Source of the DNA: an uncultured Saprospiraceae bacterium
Lineage (GTDB): Bacteria > Bacteroidota > Bacteroidia > Chitinophagales > Saprospiraceae
Direction of reading: 5' to 3'
NCBI GenBank assembly: GCA_938041325.1
Contig: CALIAG010000392.1
Span: forward strand, 1 to 49,862
Length of the DNA: 49,862 nucleotides
Shown here: piece by piece, positions 26,441 through 35,853 of the stretch
Layout of the letters: each line of letters opens with the position of its first letter
Numbering within the stretch: position 1 is the stretch's first letter
Program-made: the position numbers and the translations under genes
The notes under the pieces: model-generated
Database searches by the model: none
What the model was told of the DNA's origin: nothing
What the model saw: only the letters and a program-made list of their open reading frames with translations

Positions 26441-27052
26441 ATGGCAAGATATACAGGTCCTAAAACGAAGAAATCAAGAGCTTTCGGCCAATCCCTTTTC
26501 GGATACGATAAATCCTTTGATAAAAAGAATTATCCTCCAGGCCAGCATGGTAACACCAGACGAAGAAAGCAAAAGTCTGACTATGCTAACCAATTAATGG
26601 AAAAGCAGAAAGCTAAATATACCTATGGTGTATTAGAAAGACAATTTAGAAAAACTTTCGTAGCTGCTTCGAGCAAGAAAGGTGTAACTGGTGAAGTTTT
26701 GCTTCAGTTTTTGGAAGCAAGATTGGATAATGTTGTTTTCAGAATGGGTATTGCACCTTCAAGAGCAGCAGCACGTCAGTTGGTTTCACACAAACACATC
26801 CTTTTAAACGGAGTAGTAACAAATATTCCTTCTTGTCAATTGAGAGCTGGAGATGTTGTTTCGGTTAGAGGAAGATCTCAAAACCTTGAGGCAATCAGAG
26901 ACAGCATAACTTCAAAATCAGAAGTTAGAAAATTTGGTTGGTTAGAATGGAACGGTGATCGCAAAGAAGGAGTCTTCTTAGCTTACCCAGAAAGAAGTGA
27001 AATTCCAGAAAAGATCAACGAACAACTTATCGTTGAACTTTACTCAAAATAA
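26441..27052 (+). CDS. rpsD: 30S ribosomal protein S4, zinc-free form
   Basis: A 203-residue primary 16S rRNA-binding protein that nucleates assembly of the 30S body and acts in decoding fidelity. The N-terminal region ([19 protein letters not shown]) lacks the four cysteines of zinc-binding S4. The S4 RNA-binding domain is at about 95-155 ([21 protein letters not shown] then HKHILLNG). In E. coli S4 represses the alpha operon; here two hairpins separate rpsD from rpoA, which could set the expression ratio of S4 and RNA polymerase. Confidence 0.98.
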   Translation: MARYTGPKTKKSRAFGQSLFGYDKSFDKKNYPPGQHGNTRRRKQKSDYANQLMEKQKAKYTYGVLERQFRKTFVAASSKKGVTGEVLLQFLEARLDNVVFRMGIAPSRAAARQLVSHKHILLNGVVTNIPSCQLRAGDVVSVRGRSQNLEAIRDSITSKSEVRKFGWLEWNGDRKEGVFLAYPERSEIPEKINEQLIVELYSK

Positions 27053-27059
27053 TCTTAAT

Positions 27060-27094
27060 CGAAAATGGTCACAATTATCTTGTGATCATTTTCG
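27060..27094 (+). terminator. First hairpin after rpsD
   Basis: CGAAAATGGTCAC (27060-27072) pairs with GTGATCATTTTCG (27082-27094) over 13 positions with one G-U, around a nine-base loop. It is followed by CTTGTTTTAA, a moderate T tract. It begins 8 bp after the rpsD stop codon. Confidence 0.65.
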
Positions 27095-27113
27095 CTTGTT
27101 TTAATAAGAATCT

Positions 27114-27139
27114 AAGCCGACATCGAAGTCGGTTTTCTT
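27114..27139 (+). terminator. Second hairpin before rpoA
   Basis: AAGCCGAC (27114-27121) pairs with GTCGGTTT (27128-27135) with one G-U around a six-base loop, followed by TCTTA. Together with the hairpin at 27060-27094 it forms a tandem pair inside the 110-bp rpsD-rpoA gap. It could terminate a fraction of transcripts or act as an RNA-processing site. Confidence 0.5.
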
Positions 27140-27162
27140 AAACCTCTCAAGAATACTCGCAT

Positions 27163-28161
27163 ATGAGCATTTTAAATTTTCAAAAGCCCGACAAAATCCT
27201 TCTTCAAAAAGCTACTGATTTTGAAGGTACTTTCGAATTCAAACCTCTTGAACCTGGATTTGGTCAAACTGTAGGTAACTCACTAAGAAGAGTATTGCTT
27301 TCTTCTCTAGAGGGTTTTTCTATTTCTGCTATTCGTATTGCAGGTGTAGAACACGAGTTTTCTACTATCCGTGGAGTCGTTGAAGACGTTGTAGACATCA
27401 TTTTGAACTTGAAACAAATTCGTTTGAAGCAATTGATTTCTGATGAAGACGTGAGTTCAGAAAAAATTTATCTAACTATCAACGGAAAAGAGGAATTTAA
27501 AGCAGGTGATATAGAAGAACACACCAACGTATTCAAAGTTATGAATCCGGATCTTCTTGTTTGCCAAATGGAACCATTCGTAAACTTAGAAATGGAATTG
27601 ACCATTACTAAAGGACGTGGTTATGTTCCTGCTGATGAGAATTTGCCAAAAGATGCTGCAATTGGTGTTATTCCAATTGATGCAATCTATACGCCAATCA
27701 AAAATGTATCCTACCAAGTTTCTAACACACGTGTTGGACAACGTACGGATTATGAAAAATTAACTATAGAAGTAAAAACTGATGGTACTATTCATCCGGA
27801 AGATGCCATTAAAGAAGCTTCAAGAATATTGATTCAACACTTGATGTTGATCACTGATGAAAACATCACATTTGAAGATGCATCAGGTAGAGAAGATAAT
27901 ATCGTAGATGAGCACATCTTACACATGCGTAAATTGTTGAAAACTTCTTTGGAAGACCTCGATTTATCTGTAAGAGCTTACAACTGTTTGAAAGCAGCGA
28001 AAATCAATACGCTTGCTGAAATGGTTCGCTATGATACACATGAATTGTTGAAATTCAGAAACTTTGGTAAAAAGTCATTGGTAGAGATTGAAGAGTTATT
28101 GCAAGAGAAAGGATTGACCTTTGGTATGGATTTGTCAAAGTATAAATTAGACGAAGAGTAA
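27163..28161 (+). CDS. rpoA: DNA-directed RNA polymerase subunit alpha
   Basis: A 332-residue subunit whose N-terminal domain dimerises to start RNA polymerase assembly and whose C-terminal domain binds UP elements and activators. The N-terminal part shows EPGFGQTVGNSLRRVLLSS and the EFSTIRGVVEDV segment. The C-terminal domain shows LDLSVRAYNCLKAAKINTL with the DNA-contacting Arg, then FRNFGKKSLVEIEELL. Both are joined by an acidic linker. Two tandem hairpins separate it from rpsD, and rplQ follows after 85 bp. Confidence 0.99.
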   Translation: MSILNFQKPDKILLQKATDFEGTFEFKPLEPGFGQTVGNSLRRVLLSSLEGFSISAIRIAGVEHEFSTIRGVVEDVVDIILNLKQIRLKQLISDEDVSSEKIYLTINGKEEFKAGDIEEHTNVFKVMNPDLLVCQMEPFVNLEMELTITKGRGYVPADENLPKDAAIGVIPIDAIYTPIKNVSYQVSNTRVGQRTDYEKLTIEVKTDGTIHPEDAIKEASRILIQHLMLITDENITFEDASGREDNIVDEHILHMRKLLKTSLEDLDLSVRAYNCLKAAKINTLAEMVRYDTHELLKFRNFGKKSLVEIEELLQEKGLTFGMDLSKYKLDEE

Positions 28162-28246
28162 AAATATTTTTTTGCAGAAACTTAGTACGTCTTCAGTTGA
28201 AGAGTGGAAAAGTGCTGCGATGATAACCATTTTAAAATTTTAAGCC

Positions 28247-28765
28247 ATGCGGCACGGAAAGAAATTTAACCATCTTGGTAGAAAAGTTGGACACAGAAAA
28301 GCGCTTTTAAAGAACTTATCTTGTGCATTAATTCAACACAAAAGAATTAACACTACAGTAGCTAAAGCAAAAGCTTTAAGAAAGTATTTAGAGCCTGTAA
28401 TGACAAAAGCTAAAAACAATACAACTCACTCAAGAAGGGTAGTATTCTCTTATTTGCAAAACAAAGATGCAGTTAAAGAGTTATTTGATTCTATCGCCGC
28501 GAAAATAAAAGATAGACCTGGAGGATATTTAAGAATCATCAAAACAGGGTTCAGAAAAGGAGATGGAGCAGAAATGGCTATGATTGAAATGGTTGATTAT
28601 AATGAAATCTTTACTTCAGCTTCAAAAAGTGGTGATACAGCTACTGGCTCGAAGAAGAAGACAAGAAGAAGAGGAGGCAAGAAATCTGCTGCCGCAACTA
28701 CAGCAGCTGTTGCTACTGAAGCAGTTGCAGAAGTGGCTGAAGATATCGCAGGAGAAGAAGAATAG
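28247..28765 (+). CDS. rplQ: 50S ribosomal protein L17 with long C-terminal tail
   Basis: A 172-residue protein of the tunnel-exit rim. The core (about residues 1-122) is canonical: [37 protein letters not shown] and [17 protein letters not shown]. It continues in a tail of about 50 residues, first basic ([14 protein letters not shown]) and then rich in Ala, Val and Glu, ending AGEEE. The tail is much longer than in E. coli (127 residues in all); extended L17 tails are known in Bacteroidota. It is the last gene of the supercluster and is followed by a strong terminator. Confidence 0.97.
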   Translation: MRHGKKFNHLGRKVGHRKALLKNLSCALIQHKRINTTVAKAKALRKYLEPVMTKAKNNTTHSRRVVFSYLQNKDAVKELFDSIAAKIKDRPGGYLRIIKTGFRKGDGAEMAMIEMVDYNEIFTSASKSGDTATGSKKKTRRRGGKKSAAATTAAVATEAVAEVAEDIAGEEE

Positions 28766-28793
28766 ATATGAATATACAAATCATATAAGTTTG

Positions 28794-28832
28794 AAAAGGG
28801 CAAATCTGTTAATTAGCAGTTTTGCCCTTTTT
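28794..28832 (+). terminator. Rho-independent terminator of the alpha operon
   Basis: A 15-bp stem with one mismatch (28794-28808 with 28817-28831) around an eight-base loop, followed by a run of T residues. It lies 29 bp after the rplQ stop and is the clearest terminator of the ribosomal cluster. Confidence 0.85.
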
Positions 28833-29001
28833 CATTGTCGGGTGGAAATATTATCTTTACCCAAATTTTGAAAACATACATTCGCTGGCCTAACCAATAT
28901 CCAAGGTATTTTAAAATCTAAGTTCAATAAGTAAATCTGTAAAAAGATAAATTACTTTTTTGGTCCACCATTTTTTAATCTCGAAGAAATAATCTGAAGC
29001 A

Positions 29002-30159
29002 ATGACACTATCAGGAGACAAAAAGAAAAAGCCCGCAATTCTGCTACTTGCAGATGGTACTATTTATCATGGAACAGCAGCGGGGAAAAAAGGTACAACA
29101 ACAGGAGAGATTTGCTTCAATACCGGGATGACTGGTTATCAAGAAGTTTTTACCGATCCTTCCTATTTCGGTCAAATACTAGTGACCACCAATGCGCATA
29201 TCGGTAACTACGGTACGAAGAATAGCGACACAGAATCTGGCGATATAAAAATAGCTGGTCTAGTTTGCAAAAACTTCACCATCCCGTTTTCCAGACAAAT
29301 GGCCGATGAAAGTATACAAGATAATTTCGAAAGAGAAAACCTTGTTGGAATATGCGACGTAGATACTAGAGCCATTGTTAGACATATCCGAAATAAAGGA
29401 GCAATGAATTGTATCATCTCTTCTTCTATATTAGATGTTGATGAATTGAAAAAAGAGCTAGATAAAGTGCCTTCAATGGAAGGTTTAGAACTGGCTTCTA
29501 AAGTGAGTACAAAAGAAAGCTATTTCCTAGGTAACGAATCGGCTCCAATCAAAATCGCAGTTTTGGATTTCGGCATTAAGCAAAACATCCTAAGGTGCTT
29601 TTTAAAGAGAAACTGTTATGTGAAAGTCTTTCCGGCAAAGACTCCTTTTGCAGAAATTAGCGCTTGGAATCCTGACGGTTACTTTTTATCTAATGGACCT
29701 GGTGATCCATCCTCAATGGGGTATGCAGTGGCAACGGTGAAAGAACTTTTGACAACGAACAAACCATTATTCGGCATTTGTTTAGGTCACCAACTATTGG
29801 CTTTGGCTGTTGATATACCAACGTATAAAATGCACAATGGACATCGTGGTATCAATCATCCTGTAAAAAACTTAAATACAGGGAAATGTGAAATTACAAG
29901 TCAAAATCATGGTTTTGGAGTAAGTCCAGAAGCCATCAACGCCAGAAAAGAAGATATTGCTATTACACATATTAATCTCAATGACGATACTATTGAAGGG
30001 ATTAAAATAAAAAGCAAAAAAGCTTTCTCTGTTCAATATCATCCAGAAGCTTCTCCGGGACCACATGACTCACGTTATCTGTTCGATAATTTTATGGAAA
30101 TGATTGCAGAAGATAAAGGAATAGAGATTGAAAGGGTAATCGGCGTTAGTACTGAATAG
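29002..30159 (+). CDS. carA: Carbamoyl-phosphate synthase small (glutaminase) subunit
   Basis: A 385-residue subunit that hydrolyses glutamine and passes ammonia to CarB for carbamoyl phosphate used in pyrimidine and arginine synthesis. The N-terminal domain has GEICFNTGMTGYQEVFTDPSY. The class I amidotransferase domain has the triad Cys260 (FGICLGHQ), His347 and Glu349 (QYHPEASPGPHD). carB is not in the window. It stands alone between the terminator after rplQ and eno. A poor -7-like TATCTTTA lies at 28852-28859, but I could not pair it with a -33 element. Confidence 0.98.
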   Translation: MTLSGDKKKKPAILLLADGTIYHGTAAGKKGTTTGEICFNTGMTGYQEVFTDPSYFGQILVTTNAHIGNYGTKNSDTESGDIKIAGLVCKNFTIPFSRQMADESIQDNFERENLVGICDVDTRAIVRHIRNKGAMNCIISSSILDVDELKKELDKVPSMEGLELASKVSTKESYFLGNESAPIKIAVLDFGIKQNILRCFLKRNCYVKVFPAKTPFAEISAWNPDGYFLSNGPGDPSSMGYAVATVKELLTTNKPLFGICLGHQLLALAVDIPTYKMHNGHRGINHPVKNLNTGKCEITSQNHGFGVSPEAINARKEDIAITHINLNDDTIEGIKIKSKKAFSVQYHPEASPGPHDSRYLFDNFMEMIAEDKGIEIERVIGVSTE

Positions 30160-30304
30160 AATTGTGAGAGCAAACCATTTTAGCAAATTAGAATTGAATC
30201 TAGTACGGTTCAATCTGTTTATATTTTTCTTACCAAATAATCCAAAATTTAATATGCACTGCTTCGAACCAGTGTGATTTTTAAATTCTAAATTAAAAAT
30301 TTAA

Positions 30305-31588
<1,284 letters not shown>

Positions 31589-31604
31589 CAGACTTTTTAC
31601 TACG

Positions 31605-31657
31605 AAACCTGAACCAAGTCCTACTAATCTATAGCTTTGGGACTTGGTTTTGGTTTT
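31605..31657 (+). terminator. Rho-independent terminator after eno
   Basis: AACCAAGTCC (31612-31621) pairs perfectly with GGACTTGGTT (31640-31649). The stem extends outward through a G-U pair, one mismatch and AAACC/GGTTT, giving about 17 positions. A TTTT tract follows. It begins 17 bp after the eno stop. Confidence 0.8.
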
Positions 31658-31672
31658 CTACATATTATCAAA

Positions 31673-31703
31673 TTTGTTAAAGAGTCAATTTTGCTTATCT
31701 TTG
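31673..31703 (+). promoter_or_regulatory. Promoter of the ftsB-like/sucD unit
   Basis: TTTG at 31673-31676 and TATCTTTG at 31696-31703 are separated by exactly 19 bp, a perfect Bacteroidota promoter and the same arrangement as at 9381-9411. Transcription should start around 31708-31711, inside the left arm of the hairpin described next. Confidence 0.85.
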
Positions 31704-31705
31704 CG

Positions 31706-31727
31706 ATCTACCATTTCTATGGTAGAT
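31706..31727 (+). repeat. Perfect inverted repeat at the transcription start of the ftsB-like/sucD unit
   Basis: ATCTACCAT and ATGGTAGAT form a perfect 9-bp stem around TTCT. It begins two bases after the -7 box, so it would form either a hairpin at the very 5' end of the mRNA or a dyad operator covering the start site. The sequence cannot tell these apart. Confidence 0.7.
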
Positions 31728-31798
31728 GAAACACTATTTTAGGAATTAAGACATGTCGATATCCTTTATCTCCATGGTCCTATTTTTAAAAACACACA

Positions 31799-32110
31799 AT
31801 GGCAAAGAGATCAAATCCCCTTCAACCTCTTTTGAATTCGATTCCAGCACCAATTAGAAATCGTTACTTTTTGGTACTTGTATTGTTTTTTGGATGGATG
31901 ATTTTTATTGATAAGCATGATTTTCTTACGCAATATGAATTGCAGGATACGCATAGTGAGTTGCAAAGAGATAAAGTTTATTATTCTGAGAAGATAACAG
32001 AGGTAGAGCAAGACCGCTTTGATCTTGAGCGAAAGAAAGAAAAATACGCAAGAGAACACTATCATCTACATAAAAAGGATGAAGTGATATTTATATTTAC
32101 TGATGAGTAA
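31799..32110 (+). CDS. FtsB/DivIC-family septum formation initiator
   Basis: A 103-residue bitopic membrane protein of the divisome. A short cytoplasmic N terminus is followed by one membrane segment (about 22-38, RYFLVLVLFFGWMIFID) and a periplasmic coiled coil (about 45-90) rich in Glu, Lys, Gln and Arg, ending with an acidic tail. The motif REHYHLHKKDEVIFIF matches the family ending in which a YH-rich stretch follows the coil. It probably bridges FtsL and FtsQ. It is 52 bp upstream of sucD and shares its promoter; the link to sucD looks positional rather than functional. Size and architecture support the call; FtsL, similar in build, is the alternative. Confidence 0.85.
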   Translation: MAKRSNPLQPLLNSIPAPIRNRYFLVLVLFFGWMIFIDKHDFLTQYELQDTHSELQRDKVYYSEKITEVEQDRFDLERKKEKYAREHYHLHKKDEVIFIFTDE

Positions 32111-32162
32111 ATCCTCCTTCAGTTTTTTAAGCAATTTGAATAATCAATTAATTAAGAAATAA

Positions 32163-33035
32163 ATGGCAGTTTTAGTAACTAAGAATTCCAACATTATTGT
32201 ACAGGGTTTTACCGGAAAAGAAGGAACCTTTCATGCAGGACAAATGCTTGAATATGGAACGAATGTAGTCGGTGGCGTAACTCCAGGTAAAGGAGGCAAT
32301 GAACACCTTGGTAAGCCTGTTTTCAATACAGTAGCTGAAGCTGTCAAATCAGTTTCAGCAGATACCACAATCATTTTTGTTCCTCCAGCTTTTGCAGCAG
32401 ATGCTATAATGGAAGCTGCTTCAGCAGGAATCAAAGTAATTATCTGTATAACAGAAGGAATTCCAGTGCAAGACATGGTTAAGGTAAAAGCATATCTTGA
32501 TAACTATGATTGTCGTTTAGTTGGTCCCAATTGCCCTGGTGTAATGACGCCTGGTGAAGCTAAAGTTGGAATTATGCCTGGATTCATTCATAATCCAGGA
32601 AGAATTGGAATCGTATCAAGATCTGGTACTTTGACCTATGAAGCTGTAGATCAAGTAACTAAAGCAGGTCTTGGCCAATCAACATGTATCGGAATCGGTG
32701 GAGATCCTATAGTAGGGACAACCACAAAAGATGCAGTTGAACTTTTAATGAATGATCCAGAAACAGACGGCATCGTCATGATTGGTGAAATCGGAGGAAG
32801 TATGGAAGCAGATGCTGCACGTTGGATCAAAGAGCATGCAACCAAACCAGTAGTTGGTTTTATCGCTGGACAGACTGCTCCAAAGGGAAGAACTATGGGA
32901 CATGCAGGTGCAATAATTGGTGGAGCAGAGGATACAGCCGAAGCAAAGATGAAAATTATGGCGGAATGTGGGATACACGTTGTTAAATCTCCTGCTCAAA
33001 TTGGTGCGACCATGCTTGAAGCCTTAAAAGCGTAA
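32163..33035 (+). CDS. sucD: Succinyl-CoA synthetase (ADP-forming) subunit alpha
   Basis: A 290-residue subunit of the citric-acid-cycle enzyme that makes ATP or GTP from succinyl-CoA. The N-terminal CoA-binding Rossmann domain has [18 protein letters not shown]. The ligase domain has [20 protein letters not shown] and [11 protein letters not shown]. The phosphorylated active-site histidine is H247 in [11 protein letters not shown]. The beta subunit gene sucC is not adjacent, which is common in Bacteroidota. A very strong terminator follows. Confidence 0.98.
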   Translation: MAVLVTKNSNIIVQGFTGKEGTFHAGQMLEYGTNVVGGVTPGKGGNEHLGKPVFNTVAEAVKSVSADTTIIFVPPAFAADAIMEAASAGIKVIICITEGIPVQDMVKVKAYLDNYDCRLVGPNCPGVMTPGEAKVGIMPGFIHNPGRIGIVSRSGTLTYEAVDQVTKAGLGQSTCIGIGGDPIVGTTTKDAVELLMNDPETDGIVMIGEIGGSMEADAARWIKEHATKPVVGFIAGQTAPKGRTMGHAGAIIGGAEDTAEAKMKIMAECGIHVVKSPAQIGATMLEALKA

Positions 33036-33117
33036 ATGAATTTATAAAATACTGACTAACAAGTTTTTAAACAGGGTTGATTTTTCTATTTGATTTTTAA
33101 CCTTGTTCATAATTACC

Positions 33118-33163
33118 TACAAAACTCCTATTGTCTTTCATAAAGGCAATGGGAGTTTTTTGT
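33118..33163 (+). terminator. Rho-independent terminator after sucD
   Basis: An 18-bp stem (33121-33138 with 33142-33159, two G-U pairs) capped by a three-base loop and flanked by a run of six T residues. A weaker hairpin (AACAGGGTT 33070-33078 with AACCTTGTT 33099-33107) precedes it. It lies about 85 bp past the sucD stop. Confidence 0.85.
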
Positions 33164-33253
33164 GGCACAAATTATGCATTTTCAGAATTATATTAATCTA
33201 GTTGAAAAATAATAAAGTTATAGAACTTATTATTTTCATCTACCCCATAGAAA

Positions 33254-34888
33254 ATGAGAAAACAAAGAGTTAGTAATATTGATCTGGTATTTACCCGAAG
33301 ATTCACCCTTATAGGAGCTGTTCTAATTGCGGTTTATACTTTTATAATGAACTTCCTGGATGGGTCGATCAACGATGTACCCATTCCGAGACTTCTGATA
33401 GCTCTGGCATGTATTTCATTCTACATCGGTTCTTATTTTAATGAAAAGCTTCGAATTTACTGTTTACCAATAGTTTATGTCATAGCTTCTTCCTACGTTT
33501 TTACGGCCATTATCATGGCAAATCTCATAAATTTCCAAGTCTACGATACTTCAACCACTACGATTATAGCCTTTGCAATAGGCGGAATGTTTAAGGATAA
33601 AAAAGGATTAAGAATCTACGTAGGATTTATTTTAATCTCCTTTTTAACTTCCTACTTCTTGTGTGCGAACCCAATAATTAGCAGCTCTTATTTTATCGGG
33701 ACCTTATTTTTAATGATGATTCTGGCTTATATTATTTATTCAAGTCGGATTGAGGCGGTGGATTCCTTGACCCGGAGCAGAATGGAGTTTCAACAAAGTG
33801 AAGAACGATTTAGAAATATATTTGAAGGTTCTCCAATTGGCATTATGTTGTTTAATAGCAAATTTGAGATTATAAAAGCGAATCAAGTACTGCAAAAGAT
33901 GTTGGAGTACACTGAGAGCGAATTCATGAATTTGAAATCGATGTCTTTTATTTACAACAAGGATCAGATAAGATTTACAGAGTTTAAAAGGAAAATGGCT
34001 GTCGCCAAAAATAATATTTTGACCTTGGATCAGCGTTGGGTAAAAAAGGACAAAAGTTTGATTTGGGTTCGTGGGACAATTTCCAAAATGGACAGAGATC
34101 AAATGGGCGATGCCTTTTATTTGGCTATGATCGAAGATGTTTCCTTTAAGAAACAAGCAGAAATGAAGTTGAAGGAGTATTCTGAAAAACTAGAAACGCA
34201 GAATAAAGCCCTTGAAGAATTCAGCTACGTTATTTCGCACGATCTTCAGGAACCCTTAAGAATGATATCGAGCTATAGTCAAATAATTCAATCCCGTTAC
34301 ATTTCTCAAATTAAAGAGAAAGAAGCTGCAATGGATTTTAATTATGTAATCGATGGTGTTGGAAGGATGAAAAATCTGATCAAAGACATGCTTGCTTATT
34401 CAAGGTGGAGTGCCAAACCATTTGAATTGGAAAAAATAAATCCAAATGAATTGATGGTTGATGTGATTCAAAATTTAACCATGTCTATAAAGGATCACGA
34501 AGCAGAAGTTTACTGCAGTGATCTTCCAGAAGTACCAACCTCTAAAGTCTTATTCAGTCAGGTTATGCAAAACTTAATTGGAAACGGTTTGAAGTACTCA
34601 CAGAAAGGTCGACGACCAGTTATCCACGTAACAGCAAAACAAAGAGACTTCGATGTATTGTTTTCAGTCAATGACAATGGTCAAGGCTTTGAAGAAAAAG
34701 ACAAGGATCGTATTTTCGGAATTTTCCAAAGATTACATGGCCGACACAGTGAGTACAAAGGAACCGGAATTGGATTGGCGATTTGTAAAAGAATTATTGA
34801 AAAACAAGGCGGTAAGATCTGGGCAGATTCTGAAAAAGGAATAGGTGCAACTTTCTATTTTACCTTACCAAATGGCATGAAAAACTAG
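33254..34888 (+). CDS. Membrane-bound PAS sensor histidine kinase
   Basis: A 544-residue kinase. Residues 17-165 carry about six hydrophobic segments forming a compact membrane sensor with almost no periplasmic loops. A PAS domain follows at about 180-300. The HisKA helix has H329 in SYVISHDLQEPLR, the variant H box seen in bacteriophytochrome-like kinases. The HATPase domain is complete, with NLIGNGLKYS, NDNGQGF and GTGIGLAICKRI. There is no receiver domain or adjacent regulator, so its partner is elsewhere; the Rcp1-type regulator at 3192-3632 is of the class that pairs with such kinases. The stimulus is unknown. Confidence 0.92.
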   Translation: MRKQRVSNIDLVFTRRFTLIGAVLIAVYTFIMNFLDGSINDVPIPRLLIALACISFYIGSYFNEKLRIYCLPIVYVIASSYVFTAIIMANLINFQVYDTSTTTIIAFAIGGMFKDKKGLRIYVGFILISFLTSYFLCANPIISSSYFIGTLFLMMILAYIIYSSRIEAVDSLTRSRMEFQQSEERFRNIFEGSPIGIMLFNSKFEIIKANQVLQKMLEYTESEFMNLKSMSFIYNKDQIRFTEFKRKMAVAKNNILTLDQRWVKKDKSLIWVRGTISKMDRDQMGDAFYLAMIEDVSFKKQAEMKLKEYSEKLETQNKALEEFSYVISHDLQEPLRMISSYSQIIQSRYISQIKEKEAAMDFNYVIDGVGRMKNLIKDMLAYSRWSAKPFELEKINPNELMVDVIQNLTMSIKDHEAEVYCSDLPEVPTSKVLFSQVMQNLIGNGLKYSQKGRRPVIHVTAKQRDFDVLFSVNDNGQGFEEKDKDRIFGIFQRLHGRHSEYKGTGIGLAICKRIIEKQGGKIWADSEKGIGATFYFTLPNGMKN

Positions 34889-34890
34889 TT

Positions 34891-35469
34891 TTACAAAGCA
34901 AGATAAACAGCTAAGGCTACCAACAATCCGAAAATAACCATTGCGAATATAAACCAAGGATTTCCTTTCACATTATTATAAAGCAATTCAACAACTTCTC
35001 TCCACTCTAGATTTCTAATTAAATCTTCTCGTCCAAACATCAGGTATTTTTTATTCCCTTTTCTTCTTTGATCTCCATGCTTTCTTAGAATAAAAAAATC
35101 ATTGCTCAAAAAAGCCAGGTCATAAAACTCACTTTGAGCTACGTTACCATTCACCAATTTATCAATGATCATTGAATTGGATTCAGCAATAGCTTGCCAG
35201 CGTCCACGTACGATAATATCTCCGTCCACAGACAACAAGTATTCCCCTTCGTCTCGAAAGAGATGCAGCACTGCTTCTAGAGCGTTGTCATCGTCTCTTA
35301 TCTCAAGCCATCTATTGGAAGAATAACCTTTTTCTTCAAATTCATAAATATCCTCACTCCATTGCCTTATTTGTGGCAATACATCATCTAAGTATTCATC
35401 GAGCGTATCCTGAATATCCTCAACGACAATAGCGTCTTTAGAAAATTGATTGAAAAACTTTGATTCCAC
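34891..35469 (-). CDS. Tail-anchored protein of unknown function
   Basis: A 192-residue protein I do not recognise. The first 170 residues are soluble and acidic (for example DIQDTLDEYLDDVLPQI and EIRDDDNALEAVLHLFRDEG) with a central beta-rich stretch (YLLSVDGDIIVRGRWQAIA). The last 19 residues are a single hydrophobic segment (WFIFAMVIFGLLVALAVYL) ending at the C terminus, as in tail-anchored membrane proteins with a cytoplasmic head. The 3' end lies only 2 bp from that of the sensor kinase, with no terminator between, so the two transcripts probably overlap. No paralogue is in the window. Confidence 0.7.
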   Translation of the reverse strand: MESKFFNQFSKDAIVVEDIQDTLDEYLDDVLPQIRQWSEDIYEFEEKGYSSNRWLEIRDDDNALEAVLHLFRDEGEYLLSVDGDIIVRGRWQAIAESNSMIIDKLVNGNVAQSEFYDLAFLSNDFFILRKHGDQRRKGNKKYLMFGREDLIRNLEWREVVELLYNNVKGNPWFIFAMVIFGLLVALAVYLAL

Positions 35470-35853
35470 TGATATATCAATTGGTTCCTTCCAAAATTAC
35501 ATGAATTTTCCGTAAAGTTTGACCACCAATGAACTAAATCAAAGAAAATGCTTGAATAAGCGCGCTTAAGTGAGTTGATAGGATTTTAAATCGACTAAGA
35601 AGGGAATTGCTTACTTAAACCAGAAAGGGCTTAGAAATCATCGATAAAGGATCAGAAGAAGCCGTTGTAAAACAGCGAAAAAAAACAGAGAAACAATTGG
35701 AAGTTTGGGACTGAAATTAGTCCAGCTTAAAAAGAAAAAAGGCCACGCCTTTCGACGTGACCTGATTCATTTGGTATTGTGTAAGTTAAATTGGTCTTTG
35801 GAAGATAGCTTTGGGTGATTTGTTCAATCAGCTATCCAAAGGCCTATTTATAT
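35470..35853. other. Intergenic region with a minus-strand terminator
   Basis: A 384-bp gap between two minus-strand genes. It holds the terminator of the UDP-sugar dehydrogenase (35735-35763), a perfect 12-bp palindrome TAAGCGCGCTTA near 35557-35568, and the presumed promoter of the tail-anchored protein gene, for which no clear TAnnTTTG box was found. No coding frame is seen. Confidence 0.55.
35735..35763 (-). terminator. Rho-independent terminator of the UDP-sugar dehydrogenase gene
   Basis: Read on the minus strand, AGGTCACGTC pairs with GGCGTGGCCT over 10 positions (two G-U pairs) around a GAAA tetraloop, followed by six T residues. It lies about 90 bp downstream of the gene's stop codon. 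The GNRA loop and T tract make a confident call. Confidence 0.8.

Noticed and set aside
35557-35568. Palindrome TAAGCGCGCTTA considered as an operator or recombination site
   Set aside because: It is short, single, and not placed at a recognisable promoter; chance is sufficient.
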